The notes below the pieces were generated by a model, which was not told the DNA's origin, did no database searches, and saw only the letters and a list, made by a program, of their open reading frames with translations. A stretch of 64,000 nt of DNA from contig NC_089851.1 in the NCBI RefSeq assembly GCF_036373705.1, positions 55,219,940 through 55,283,939 of the forward strand, read 5' to 3'. Within the stretch, counting starts at the first letter, position 1; every line of letters starts with the position of its first letter. The DNA is from Amia ocellicauda (lineage: Eukaryota > Chordata > Actinopteri > Amiiformes > Amiidae). The position numbers were made by a program, and so were the translations under genes. Shown piece after piece: positions 20,265-30,300 of this stretch.

Positions 20265-21656
20265 GTAAAGAAACCTTTCTCTTCCCCACTCCTCTCTTCT
20301 CCCTCACCTAGCTTAGCGCTAGCACCCATCATTTCAATCATTTGCCTCACCGCTTGATCCTCTAGGAAGACTATGGGGGGGGCTCGGCTCCCGCCACCCG
20401 GTAAGGCTGGCAAAACTCCACTGGGCTCAGGGCCCGTGGTGCTGGAGGTTCTCCCTGGTTCCTTTGAGGCCGAGGCCCGACGAACAGATGGCAGGGCAGA
20501 GGCTTTATGTACAACTGGGGAGAAAACTGTGTAGACCCCGCTAGTTGTTCTTTTAACTAATGGTGGGGGAGGGGGTGGTCTCTCCCTTCCCGGCTGTCTG
20601 CCGCCGCAGGCCTCCTCCCCCAGCACCAGTGACCTTACCATCACGTCCCTGATGTCTTTCTGGGAAAGGCCACTGGCGCCGACTCTCGTCTCCTGAGGAC
20701 CTGCGGCTCTCCCACTACTGCCGGGAGGGCATACCTGACCCCTCCCCTGGGAGAGTCTCAGTTGTGGGGCAGGAGGAATGTTATTTCTAGGGGGCCTCTC
20801 ATCTACCAGGCTGCCCACTCGGGGCAGTGGAGAAGGCCCACTACTCTCCTCTCCGGAGTCAGAGTGGGGCGTATAGAAATTAGAGGGAGGGGACTCTGGA
20901 GCGGGGGAGGAGCCGGCAGGGGGGGGAGAATCTGCAGAATGGACCCTTTTTTTCATCATACCCCCCCTACCCATGCTCCTCTTCTCTGCCCTCCTTCTCT
21001 TCCCCGCTACCACTGTCCACTCTCCCTCTGCCTCCACTTCTGACCCAGAGTCAGAGAGGGATTGTTTCCTCTCTACCCCCATCTTGGGGTATCACCTTTG
21101 GAGGAGCCTCCGCTTGATTTTCTCTCTCTCCACCACCCCCGAGGGCCCACGCCCTATTTGCATAGGAGGAGGGACAATTCCTAAAGAGGTGCCCTCCCCC
21201 ACCGCACAGGTTGCAGGCCCTCTCCTGCTTGCAGGCCCTGGTCTGATGTTCTCCGCCGCAGACCTTGCACTTGACAACAGTACAGGCTGCGGCTAAATGA
21301 CCCAGGGCCCCGCAGTTCCTACATAATTTGGGCATGCCATGATAAAAGACAAACCCCCTATTTGCTCCTAAAACCACGGTGCTTGGCAGGTGGCGTACTC
21401 CGCCGATGGCGGCCACTTCTACCTGCAGGCGCACCTGCCACCGCCGAGCACCGGTCCAGACCCCATCCTCATCATTAACTCTCCTGCTTTCTGACAGGAT
21501 CTCACAGTGTCTCCTCAGCCATACTTCTACGTCGTACTCTGCCACTGCTTCGTTATAAAACTGAATTGTTACAATTTTAATTTCTCTATCTGTCAGGGCG
21601 TCGACCACAAAGTCATTCAGGGGCATGCTGTCTTTTTTTTCCCTATACAGGTTCCA
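20261..21656 (-). CDS. LINE ORF1, zinc-knuckle protein, 5'-truncated and with one frame change
   Basis: The upstream frame (21656-21051) encodes WNLYREKKDS.. and three Cys/His knuckles: CRNCGALGHLAAAC, CKVCGGEHQTRAC and CNLCGGGGHLFRNC. Near 21050-21100 the sequence changes to the frame of 21082-20261 (MGVERKQSLSDSGSEVEAEG), a serine-, proline- and glycine-rich tail of about 270 residues ending GFFT. One indel in a C/G run explains the change. The first in-frame ATG (21677) lies in the flanking tRNA-Leu and would add MGLIPAF, a chance fusion. The family role is RNA binding. Confidence 0.8.
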
Positions 21657-21735
21657 AAAAGCAGGAATCAAACCCATGCCTCTAGGGGAAACTACAACCT
21701 AACCACAGCACCTTCGACCACTTGGCCATCCTGAC
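21657..21735 (-). pseudogene. tRNA-Leu (TAG) lacking its last bases
   Basis: Same sequence as the tRNA-Leu at 16040-16122, but the 3' acceptor end is replaced by the LINE 5' junction. The anticodon loop is again GTTAGGT. Confidence 0.8.
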
Positions 21736-21924
21736 CACCCGGGAGGGTGCTAGCAAAATAAATAGCAGTCAAGGACTGCCTTCCGGAGCTTGAGCTGACT
21801 GAAGGACACTCACAATGTGGAATAAAGCAGGCAGGGGAGGCAGCGATGCTGCCCTCAACTTTTAGAACTGGAAAAAGACGTGCGGAAGATATGGGGGCTG
21901 CAAGGGCAGCTCCTCATTAGAATA
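21657..21924. repeat. Right copy of the duplication flanking the young LINE
   Basis: Partner of 16044-16312; it ends where tRNA-Asp continues uninterrupted. Confidence 0.85.
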
Positions 21925-21982
21925 GCGTTGAGTATCCCTGCCTGTCATGCGGGAGACTGGGGTTTGATTTCCCGATAGCAGG
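21911..21982 (+). pseudogene. tRNA-Asp (GTC), weak acceptor stem
   Basis: It starts tcctcattagaatagcgttg and has anticodon loop CTGTCAT (GTC) and a T loop with ggtttgattt. The 3' acceptor strand (tagcagg) pairs poorly with the 5' strand, so function is doubtful. The body is clearly Asp. Confidence 0.75.
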
Positions 21983-22250
21983 CTCCTTCTCTGGTTTTGC
22001 TTCCCACACCTAGGGGGGGAAGCCTACACAAAGGACTTGGGAACAAGAAAGACATGTCACCCCAATGACCAGAGAAAGGAGGAAGAGCAAGAGCAACACA
22101 ATAATTCCAATAGATTCCAATCTCTATATGTAGATTTATATATTATAAAGTCATAGAGCGAGAGAGAGAGATTGCAAGAAAATGTGTGAGAGAAACAGAT
22201 TTTACGAATGGGGGCCAACAAGCCATAGGGGTGCTGGCACTATTCTTTGG

Positions 22251-22309
22251 CGTCACAGTCAGCAGGATTCAAACCTGCATGGGGAGACTTCAATGGATAA
22301 CTAGTCCAT
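22251..22309 (-). pseudogene. tRNA-Ser 3' part
   Basis: The minus strand reads ATGGACTAGTTATCCATTGA, a long variable arm and GCAGGTTTGAATCCTGC, which matches tRNA-Ser from the anticodon stem on. The anticodon position reads AGT instead of AGA. The 5' third of the gene is missing. Confidence 0.65.
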
Positions 22310-22515
22310 AGCGGGGGATGTGGAGAAGCAGGTGTATCCCGATGAGGAAGGGACAGGGAGAAGATCGCTTTACAGATCAAGAAGGATATAGGATTAAAAG
22401 CGTCTGCTAAACCAACTTAAAATGATGGACGGGGGTGCTTGACTTATTTTTTTCTGCTGTCTGTTTTCTTTGTGTGTGTTACTCACTCTACTTCTATAAT
22501 GGACACAATTAAAGT

Positions 22516-24900
22516 ATGAATGGATGCGTTAAAGAGAGCGGCTGTGTTTTAGTATGTCAAGCAGAAATGCCTGTCCGTGATCTTTTTAAATGCAGATGCA
22601 CACAGAGCACGCTAGAGGGGGAGTGGGTCAGGAATTGGAAAGGCGAGATTTGTTTTAGTCATGGGTCAAGACAGAGTGCAGGAGTTACAGTTTTATTTTC
22701 AGGGCATTTTAGATTAGTTTCTGTTTTAATGACTGAGGTGGTGGAAGGACGCCTGCTTGTTGTCAAGGCAGTAGTTGAGAGACGATTGTTTGTTTTTATA
22801 AATGTATATGCACCAACAAATGGCAGGGAGAGAGCGGGGGGTTTAAAACAGCTTGACAATGACAATTATTGATTTTAATTGCACCCTGCATGACAAACTT
22901 GACAGGAACCACACTGAGCCGCACTCCCAGTCTGCCAGGGAGATGAGGGGGCTGCAGGAGAGGCATGACCTGCAGGATGTGTGGAGGAGTTTGTATGGGG
23001 CAGAAAGGCAGTATAGCTGGTCGGAGGTGCGGGAGGACACTCTCTCCCTATCCAGGCTTGATCAGATTTACACTGTACTCCAGTGAGGTGGATGAGCCTC
23101 AGACCAACATGCAGCATCTCCTTGGAGACCTGCCGCAGGTGCCGGAGGAGAAGCAGGCTGGGCTGGAGGGGGAGCTCACCCTGCAGGAGCTTACTGCTGC
23201 TCTTCATGGGTTGAGTACAAGGAAGGCCCAGGGCATTGATGGCCTGCCAGTTGAGTTTTATAGCACCTTCTGGGGTCTGCTGGGGACTGACCTGCTGGCA
23301 GTGATGCAGGAGAGCATCCAGCAAGGGGCGCTGCAAGTGAGCTGCAGGCGTGCCCTCGTGGCACTGTTGCCCAAGAAGGATGACCTGTGCTAGAACTGAA
23401 GCTCCTCTCCAGAGTGATGGCCTGATCCATCTGATCCACCCTGACCAGTCCTACGGTGTGCCTGGTAGGTCCATACAGGACAACATCCTGTTCATTAGGC
23501 ACATCATGGAGGTCTCCAGGCTGTTGGGGTTAAAGACTGGTCTCATTGCGCTGGACCAGGAAAAGGCTTTTGACCGGGTTGAGCACCAGTACCTGTGGCG
23601 GATGATGGAGGCTTTTGGGTTCAGCCCTGTTTTCATAGCCATGACCAGGGTGCTCTATGGTGACACTCAAAACATATTGAAAATCAATGTTGGCTTGAGC
23701 GCCCCCTTCAGGGTGTACAGGGGAATCTGGCAGGGCTGCCCCATGTTGGGATGCTCCACTCCATGGCCATTGAGCCCTTGCAGCAGGAGCTGCACAGAGT
23801 GGTGGGGGGGCTTTATGTCCCTCGCTGCCCGACAACCTTCCGCTTCTCTGCCTACGCTGATGATGTGGTGGTGCTGGTGGGGTGCGAGGGGGATGTGGAC
23901 AGAATCAGCACCTCGCTCTGGGACTTAAACCAAAGTGAACTGGTCCAAGAGCACGGGGTTGCTGCTGGGGGAGTTGGGGGGGCAGGGAGGCCTGCAACTC
24001 CCTGGAGGATTACAGTGGTGCAGAGGTGGTCTCAAGTACTTGGGGGTGCACCTGGGGGATAAGGCCATGGAGCAGAGGAACTGGGAGGGGATGCCGGAGG
24101 GGCTGCGGGGGAGGCTCGGGCGATGGCGCTGGCTGCTCCCTCAGCGGTCTTCTTCTGGACTGGTCTGCACTGGCTGTGAAAGGGGGTACTATACCTGCCC
24201 CGTGAGGAGGGGGGGCAAGGGCTGGTGGACGTGGAGTGCAGGATGGCTGCTTTCCATCTGCAGTTCCTGCAGAAGCTGGTCTACGGGCCGAGCCTCCTGT
24301 CCTGGAGGCCGCTTACGTGGACCTTGCTCCGTCATGTGGGGATGCTGCAGGTGGACAGTGCAATGTCCCTGATGGACATTAGCAGGCTGGCAGCAGGCAA
24401 CCTTCCTGGGTTCTACCGCAGTGTGTTGAGGGCCTGGCAGCTGCTCACAGCCTGACATGTGTACAGCTCCCTCATCCTGCACTGGCTGCTCCAGATGCCC
24501 ATCATCTGGACCGGGGTGTTCCAGCTGCATGATCTGCTGGCTGGAGGATTGTGGACAGCCTGGAAGGGAAAATGGGTGTGCGCTCCCTGCGCTGGACAGG
24601 TATTCTGCTCGGCCGAGGCCGGTGCCACCCTGCCTTCTGAAGGGAAACTGCTGCTGAGGGAGTGTTTCCTCCAGCTCCAGACCCCAGAGCCCCTGTTCAA
24701 GTTCCCCAATTTGCTGGTTTCCCCCTTCCCTGAGGTATGATGGAGGCCTCTCAGGGACCCTGTTGAGGAGGGGTCCGCAGGAGTTGTCCCTGGATGGGGC
24801 CTGTGTGAAGGCCCGGCACCAAACGCAGCTCTTGCTGCTAACTGACATGCCCTGGAGGGACAGGCTGGGGGGGAGGAGGGGAAGGGGGTGCCAGTATGGC
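22516..24900 (+). mobile_element. Older LINE (Tx1-like), ORF2 decayed
   Basis: The plus-strand frame 22516-22872 holds the middle of an APE endonuclease (VTVLFSGHFR, LFVFINVYAPTNGRERA). Frame 22965-23393 holds the start of the RT domain (RKAQGIDGLPVEFYSTFW, ALVALLPKKD). Frame 23350-23928 continues with IALDQEKAFDRVEHQYLW and GIWQGCPM. The active site SAYADDVVVLV is in frame 23751-24062. At least four frame changes and stops. The sequence differs from the LINE at 16313 but has the same domain order. The endonuclease start is missing and the 3' end is unclear (about 24900-24990). Confidence 0.8.
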
Positions 24901-25072
24901 ACAGTGTGTATCAGCCACTGCTGAAAAGAGAGCTTGGGATCTGCAGTGGAGAGTGCTCCACGTTATCATTGCCATCAAGTACTTCCTGTTGCTAATTAAC
25001 GTTGCACAGTGTGACATCAGTTTGCACACCTTTCTCTTTCTTGTTCTCAAGTCCTTTGTGTAGGCTTCCCCC

Positions 25073-25143
25073 ACCACTCCCCGGAATCAATCCCCAGTCT
25101 CCCGCAAGACAGGTAGACATACTCACCACTATACTAATGAGGA
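25073..25143 (-). pseudogene. tRNA-Asp (GTC), inverted partner
   Basis: The minus strand reads TCCTCATTAGTATAGTGGTG at its start, with anticodon loop CTGTCTT (GTC). The T arm and 3' end carry a small deletion. Its 3' flank (caagtcctttgtgtaggcttcccc) mirrors that of the Asp gene at 21911. Confidence 0.7.
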
Positions 25144-25340
25144 GCTGCCCCTGGTGCCCCTGCTGCCCCCACATCTTCCGCCACGTCCTTTTACGGTTCT
25201 AAATTTGTCAGAGCAAGGTGAGGGCAGCATCCCTGCCTCACCTGCCTACTTTATTCCACCTTGTGAGTGTCCTTCGGTCAGCTCAGGCTGCGGAAGGCAA
25301 TCCTGGACCACTACTCGCATTCCTAGTACCCTGCCGAGTG

Positions 25341-25416
25341 GTCAGGATGTCCGAGCAGTCTAAGAGGCTGCGTTCATGTTGCAGTCTCCTCTGGAGTTCA
25401 AGTCCCACTTCTGACA
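25341..25416 (+). pseudogene. tRNA-Leu body with CAT anticodon
   Basis: It begins gtcaggatgtccgagcagtc and ends cttctgaca. The anticodon loop is TTCATGT where Leu-CAG has TTCAGGT. About 7 bases are missing around the variable/T arm (76 nt instead of 83). Confidence 0.7.
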
Positions 25417-25471
25417 TATCCAGTGTTCCTTTTGCCCTTCTTCAAACGTGTCAGCAGGAACACCTTTGTCT

Positions 25472-25524
25472 GTCTCTGTGGTGTAATCGATTAGCTGTTG
25501 ACCTTTAGAATCCACCCAGGGAGG
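25472..25524 (+). pseudogene. tRNA-Asn with internal deletion
   Basis: The start gtctctgtggtgtaatcgat and the end tccacccaggga match tRNA-Asn at 28030, but about 20 bases of the anticodon/T region are missing. Confidence 0.65.
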
Positions 25525-25699
25525 GCCCCCTTTTCCCCCCACCCCCTGTTATTATTTCTACTTCGGGCGGTCAGCTTGCCAGACTGCGGCTTTCCTTCAG
25601 CCACAGTAACCTTATGCTGCTTGCTGCGGACGGCCATCTTGCTAAAGTCTAAGGAGGTTTTAGAAGCTTCCTTTACATTGCCTAGATCAACATAAACCA

Positions 25700-25773
25700 A
25701 GGCACTGCTGGGATTCAAACCCAGAGTTTCCTGTTTACAAGATAGGTGCTTTGACCAACTAAGCCACAGCGCC
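25700..25773 (-). tRNA. tRNA-Thr (TGT), near intact
   Basis: 74 nt on the minus strand. It starts GGCGCTGTGGCTTAGTTGG, has anticodon loop CTTGTAA (TGT) and the T arm contains GGGTTTGAATCCC. One mismatch lies in the anticodon stem. Confidence 0.75.
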
Positions 25774-26101
25774 AGTACTCCCCTGTTCCCCAGTGCCTAC
25801 ACTCAGGGGTAAGGAGCAAAACAAAACAAAACAAAACAAAGTGTGGATCCAGGCTGCAACAAAGGAAGCACACAGAGGTGTACACGTAAGGTTGATGGGA
25901 GCAACAAGCTTCCTGGTGAGCTTGTCCCGCGGGTGGCAATGGGAATTCGACATCGGCCGTTAGGTGCGCGTAGTCCACACAGGGATGTCCTTTGGGTTTT
26001 GGTTCTTCTTTAAAAACTGTCATCTGTCCTGTTGGCTTTCCGCTTCATAACGTCCTCCAATGGATTTACTATTAGCCTATCTTGCTAAAACTAAGGGTTG
26101 A

Positions 26102-26665
26102 TGTAACAGTTCGGGTGGGATATTTAACAGCCCCTCCCAACCTGCACACAACGAATAATGTGACAGTAAACAACTCAAACAACTGATACAAATGTGTGTA
26201 TCCTAGCACAATGAAATGTATTTGGAGTAAATTACAGCACATTTAAGATGAGCAAAAAGATCATGAAAAAGGAAGGACAACAAAAGTCATAACAAATCAG
26301 ACACTATTACAAATGGTGGCGATACAAAGTCCACAATGAAGTTCCCCCAGTCCTTTACCAGTTCATATCACACCCGACGCTGAGGTGCCGTGGAAATCAT
26401 GGAAGTGTTGATTATAACATATCCATTATGGTCAACACTTCCAAAGTGGGCGAAAGATTAATTTAACAGTCTTTTGTGCAATGAATCCACGGTTGAAGTA
26501 TTCCCCCACCATGCCGTCTCATTTCTCCTGTTCCTCTTCCCTTTCTCCTTTTATATCCGTTCCATAAATTAGGTCATCTGTAGTCCACCACATCCTCACC
26601 TGGAACCATGTATGCACAACAGCACCAGCAGGGGATAGTGGTCACCACAATACACACTCATAACA
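26102..26665 (-). mobile_element. Probable solo LTR
   Basis: A 564-bp insertion in the Thr-tRNA repeat unit, visible because 28560-28600 shows the unit without it. On the minus strand it starts TGTTATGAGTG and ends CCCGAACTGTTACA, with a TATA-like ggatataaaagg. No clear target duplication, so family and age are open. Confidence 0.45.
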
Positions 26666-26714
26666 CAACAAATAGAAAGCACAAGCTTCACAACGTGCAC
26701 ATAAAGCCCACCTA

Positions 26715-26789
26715 AGGCACTGTTGGGATTCAAACCCAGGATCTCCTGTTTGCTAAACAGGCACTTTAACCAACTAAGCCAAGATGCTG
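26715..26789 (-). pseudogene. tRNA-Thr body with AGC anticodon
   Basis: The D, anticodon and T arms match tRNA-Thr. The anticodon loop is TTAGCAA (AGC, an Ala anticodon) and the acceptor stem is mispaired. Confidence 0.65.
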
Positions 26790-26794
26790 CCAAT

Positions 26795-26858
26795 AGTAGC
26801 AGAACAGCAGATCACGGACCACTGTCAATCAGATGCTTGCCTTGCCATCCATCCATCA

Positions 26859-26928
<70 letters not shown>

Positions 26929-27930
26929 GACTCTCGATATCTAACTCTCGCTTGCTAGTTAGCTAGCTATGACTCTACACTCAGGCGTAAGGAACAAAAC
27001 AAAACAAAACAAAACAAAATCTGGATGCAGGCTGCAACAAAGGAAGCACACAGAGGTGTAAACGTAAGGTTGACGGCACCAAGACTGCAGCTGCTGCTGC
27101 CGATAGTAGCATAACAGCAGATCACGGACCACTGTCAATCAGATGCTTGCCTTGCCGTCCATCCATCCATCTATCTATCTAACTATGACTCTCGATATCT
27201 AACTCTCTTGCATGCTTTCGCTCCCCCAATGGTCAGTAGCATAGTAGCATAACAGCAGATCATGGACCACGGTCAATCAGATGCTTACCTTGCCGTCCAT
27301 CCATCCATCTATCTATCTATCTAGCTATGACTCTCGATATCTAACTCTCTTGCTTGCTATCGCTCCCCCAATGGTCAGTAGCATAGTAGCATAACAGCAG
27401 ATCACGGACCACTGTCAATCAGATGCTTGCCTTGCCGTCCATCCATCCATCTATCTATCTAGCTATGACTCTCGATATCTAACTCTCTTGCTTGCTATCA
27501 CTCCCCCATTGGTCAGTAGCATAGTAGCATAACAGCAGATCACGGGCCACTGTCAATCAAATGCTTGCCTTGCCATCCATCCATCTATCTATCTATCTAG
27601 CTATGACTCTCGATATCTAACTCTCTTGCTTGCTATCGCTCCCCCAATGGTCAGTAGCATAGTAGCATAGCAGCAGATCACGGACCACTGTCAATCAGAT
27701 GCTTGCCTTGCCATCCATCCATCCATCTATCTATCTATCTATGACTCTCGATATCTAAGTCTCTTGCTTGCTATCGCTCCCCCAATGGTCAGTAGCATAG
27801 TAGCATAACAGCAGATCACGGACCACTGTCAATCAGATGCTTGCCTTGCCGTCCATCCATCTATTTATCTATCTATCTATGACTCTCGATATCCAACTCT
27901 CTTGCTTGCTATCGCTCCCCCAATGGTCAC
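26795..27930. repeat. Minisatellite of about 139 bp with internal (ATCT)n
   Basis: Seven copies of a unit contain cagcagatcacggaccactg, cttgccttgcc and a run of (CATC)n(ATCT)n, then gactctcgatatctaactct. Copies from 27113 on repeat every 138-141 bp. The first copy has a long ATCT run (26857-26928) and is separated from the rest by a piece of the Thr-flank repeat (26966-27090). Confidence 0.9.
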
Positions 27931-28029
27931 GTATGTTGCATTCTATGACAAAGAAAATCATGTGCTGGAAATGATTTCTGGCAACTGTGAAGGAACTGCA
28001 CGACTGCAGCAACCACAACACCTCCGTCT

Positions 28030-28103
28030 GTCTCTGTGGTGCAATCGGTCAGCGCGTTCGGCTGTTAACCGAAAGGATGGTGGTTTGAATCCACCCAGGG
28101 ACG
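28030..28103 (+). tRNA. tRNA-Asn (GTT)
   Basis: 74 nt, near-canonical: gtctctgtggtgcaatcggt at the start, anticodon loop CTGTTAA and ccacccagggacg at the end. A TTTT run about 10 bases downstream can serve as a Pol III terminator. This is the best-looking tRNA gene outside the Pro array. Confidence 0.9.
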
Positions 28104-28156
28104 GCCCACTTTTCCCCCCGCCCCTTGTTATTGTTTCTACTTCTGGCGGTAAACTA

Positions 28157-28230
28157 AGGCAATGCTGGGAGTCGAACCCAGGGTTTCCTGTTTACAAGAC
28201 AGGTGCTTTGACCAACTAAGCCACGGTGCC
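28157..28230 (-). tRNA. tRNA-Thr (TGT)
   Basis: 74 nt. It starts GGCACCGTGGCTTAGTTGG, has anticodon loop CTTGTAA and T arm CTGGGTTCGACTCCCAG, and paired acceptor ends apart from wobble. It converges with tRNA-Asn at 28030, the same Asn-Thr arrangement as at 25472-25773. Confidence 0.85.
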
Positions 28231-28263
28231 AGGACTCTCCCATTCCCCAGTGCCTACACTCAG

Positions 28264-28291
28264 GCGTAAGGAACAAAACAAAACAAAACAA

Positions 28292-28347
<56 letters not shown>
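28264..28347. repeat. (CAAAA)n microsatellite
   Basis: About 16 pentamers. Shorter runs sit at the same place of the related units near 25815 and 26993. Confidence 0.95.
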
Positions 28348-28349
<2 letters not shown>

Positions 28350-28976
28350 CTGGATGCAGGCTGCAACAAAGGAAGCACACAGAGGTGAAAACGTAAGGTT
28401 GACGGGAGCAACAAGCTGCGGCAATGGGAATTGGACGTTGGCCGTTAGGTGCGCGTAGCACGTGTCCTTTGGGTTCTGGTTCTTCTTTACAAACCGGCGT
28501 CTGTCCAGTTGGCTTTCCGGTTCATTACGTCCTCTGATGGCTTTACGATAAGCCTATCTTGCTAAAATTGATGGTCGACGAAGCGGAAGCGCAAGCTTCG
28601 CAAGGGGCACACAACGCCCGCCTAAGGCACCGCTGGGATTTGAGCACTGAGAGCATGGTTCAGCAGGCCCGCAAACAACTGAAAAGAATGTCTCTCCTTT
28701 GGTGCAGCTCAGGTGTACAGGTTCAACACAGGTCTCCATAACAAGCCGGCAAACCACATTTCGTGCTCCTACTCCTCCTCAACAACAACAACGAACTTGT
28801 AAAATACACATTTTCTTTAAAGAAAACAAAACACACAGATGACAGTCTGATTTCCCATCAGCTATACAGGCAACAGTATCTGAGGTCGATAGCCCTCCCT
28901 TGTGCAGAGGAGCACAGAAGCCAGCCTTCAAGAGCAAACGAGGGAACACTTCAGTGACTGAAAAGTGGGGCCAAGT

Positions 28977-29048
28977 GGGCTCATCCTGGAGTTGAACTCA
29001 GGGCCTCTCACACCCTCAGCAAGAATCATACCCCTAGACCAACGAGCC
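28977..29048 (-). tRNA. tRNA-Pro-like, type A (AGG, G33)
   Basis: 72 nt. The acceptor stem is paired. Anticodon loop TGAGGGT puts G at the normally invariant U33, and the T stem is weakened (CTGGG against CCAGG). Confidence 0.6.
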
Positions 29049-29516
29049 AAGTTAACAGATAGTGTCGCAGTTTCTGCTGGGCAAGCACGTAACTGCTTGG
29101 GGCAGACCGGGAGACCTACGCTCACTGACTGATAGCATGGACTGTAGCGCTGACGTGTCTTTCCAGAATGGTAACGCCATCCCCAGTGAGACAGCACTGA
29201 GAGCATGGTTCAGCAGGCCCGCAAACAACTGAAAAGAATGCCTCTCCTTTGGTGCAGCTCAGGTGTACAGGTTCAACAAAGGTCTCCATAACAAGCCGGC
29301 AAACCACATTTCGTGCTCCTCCTCCTCCTCAACAACAACAACGAACTTGTAAAATACACATTTTCTTTAAAGAAAACAAAACACACAGATGAAAGTCTGA
29401 TTTCCCATCACCTACACAGCCAACAGTATCTGAGGTTGAAAGACCTCCCTGGTGCAAAGGAACCCAGAAGCCAACCGTCGAGAGAGAACGAACAAACAGT
29501 TCAGTGACTGCAAAGC

Positions 29517-29588
29517 GGGCTTGTCCGGGAGTTGAACCTGGGACCTCTCGCACCCTTCGCAAGAATCATACCCCTAGACCAACAAGCC
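29517..29588 (-). tRNA. tRNA-Pro-like, divergent loop (AGG)
   Basis: 72 nt with anticodon loop GAAGGGT (A33). The D and T arms are close to the canonical Pro type, and ten bases of spacer are missing just beyond its 3' end. Confidence 0.55.
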
Positions 29589-30105
29589 AAGTTAACAGAC
29601 AGTGTCGCAGTTTCTGCTGGGCAAGCGTGTAACTGCTTGGGGCAGACCGGAAGACCTACGCTCACTGACTGATAGCATGGACTGTAGCGCTGAAGTGTCT
29701 TTCCAGAACGGTAACCGTATCCCCAGTGAGACAGCACTGAGAGCATGGTTCAGCAGGCCCGCAAACAACTGAAAAGAATGCCTCTCCTTTGGTGCAGCTC
29801 AGGAGTACACGTTCAGCAATGGTCTCCATAACAAGCCGACAAACCACATTTCGTCCTCCTCCTCCTCAACAACACACTACATGTCCTCCTCCTCCTCAAC
29901 AACAACAACAACAACAACAACGAACTTGTAAAATACACATTTTCTTTAAAGAAAACAAAACACACAGATGACAGTCTGATTTCCCATCAGCTATACAGGC
30001 AACAGTATCTGAGGTCAATAGCCCTCCCTTGTGCAGAGGAGCACAGAAGCCAGCCTTCAAGAGCAAACAAGGGAACACTTCGGTGACTGCAATGTGGGGC
30101 CAAGT

Positions 30106-30177
30106 GGGCTCGTCCTGGAGTTGAACCCAGGGCCTCTCACACCCTCAGCAAGAATCATACCCCTAGACCAACGAGCC
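30106..30177 (-). tRNA. tRNA-Pro-like, type A (AGG, G33)
   Basis: Same loop (TGAGGGT) and T-stem changes as 28977-29048; it is the last unit before the LINE insertion. Confidence 0.6.
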
Positions 30178-30300
30178 AAGTTAACAGACAGTGTCGCAGT
30201 TTCTGCTGGGCAAGCGTGTAACTGCTTGGGGCAGACCGGGAGACCTACGCTCACTGACTGATAGCATGGACTGTAGCGCTGACGAGTCTTTCCAGAACGG

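Larger units (their letters stand above)
16313..21656 (-). mobile_element. Young Tx1-type LINE inserted in the tRNA-Leu/Asp unit
   Basis: A 5.3-kb LINE on the minus strand, with ORF1 (5'-truncated), ORF2 (intact, 1138 codons) and an A/T-rich 3' UTR (about 16847-16313) ending aataaacag without a poly(A) tail. The 5' end stops in ORF1 at 21656, inside the last bases of a tRNA-Leu. The flanks are a 268/269-bp near-identical duplication. A near-identical second copy lies at 30301-33367. The domain order (zinc-knuckle ORF1; APE endonuclease, reverse transcriptase and C-terminal Cys/His knuckle in ORF2) and the wording match the Tx1 group of the L1 lineage, which is known to include site-specific families. 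Confidence 0.9.
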
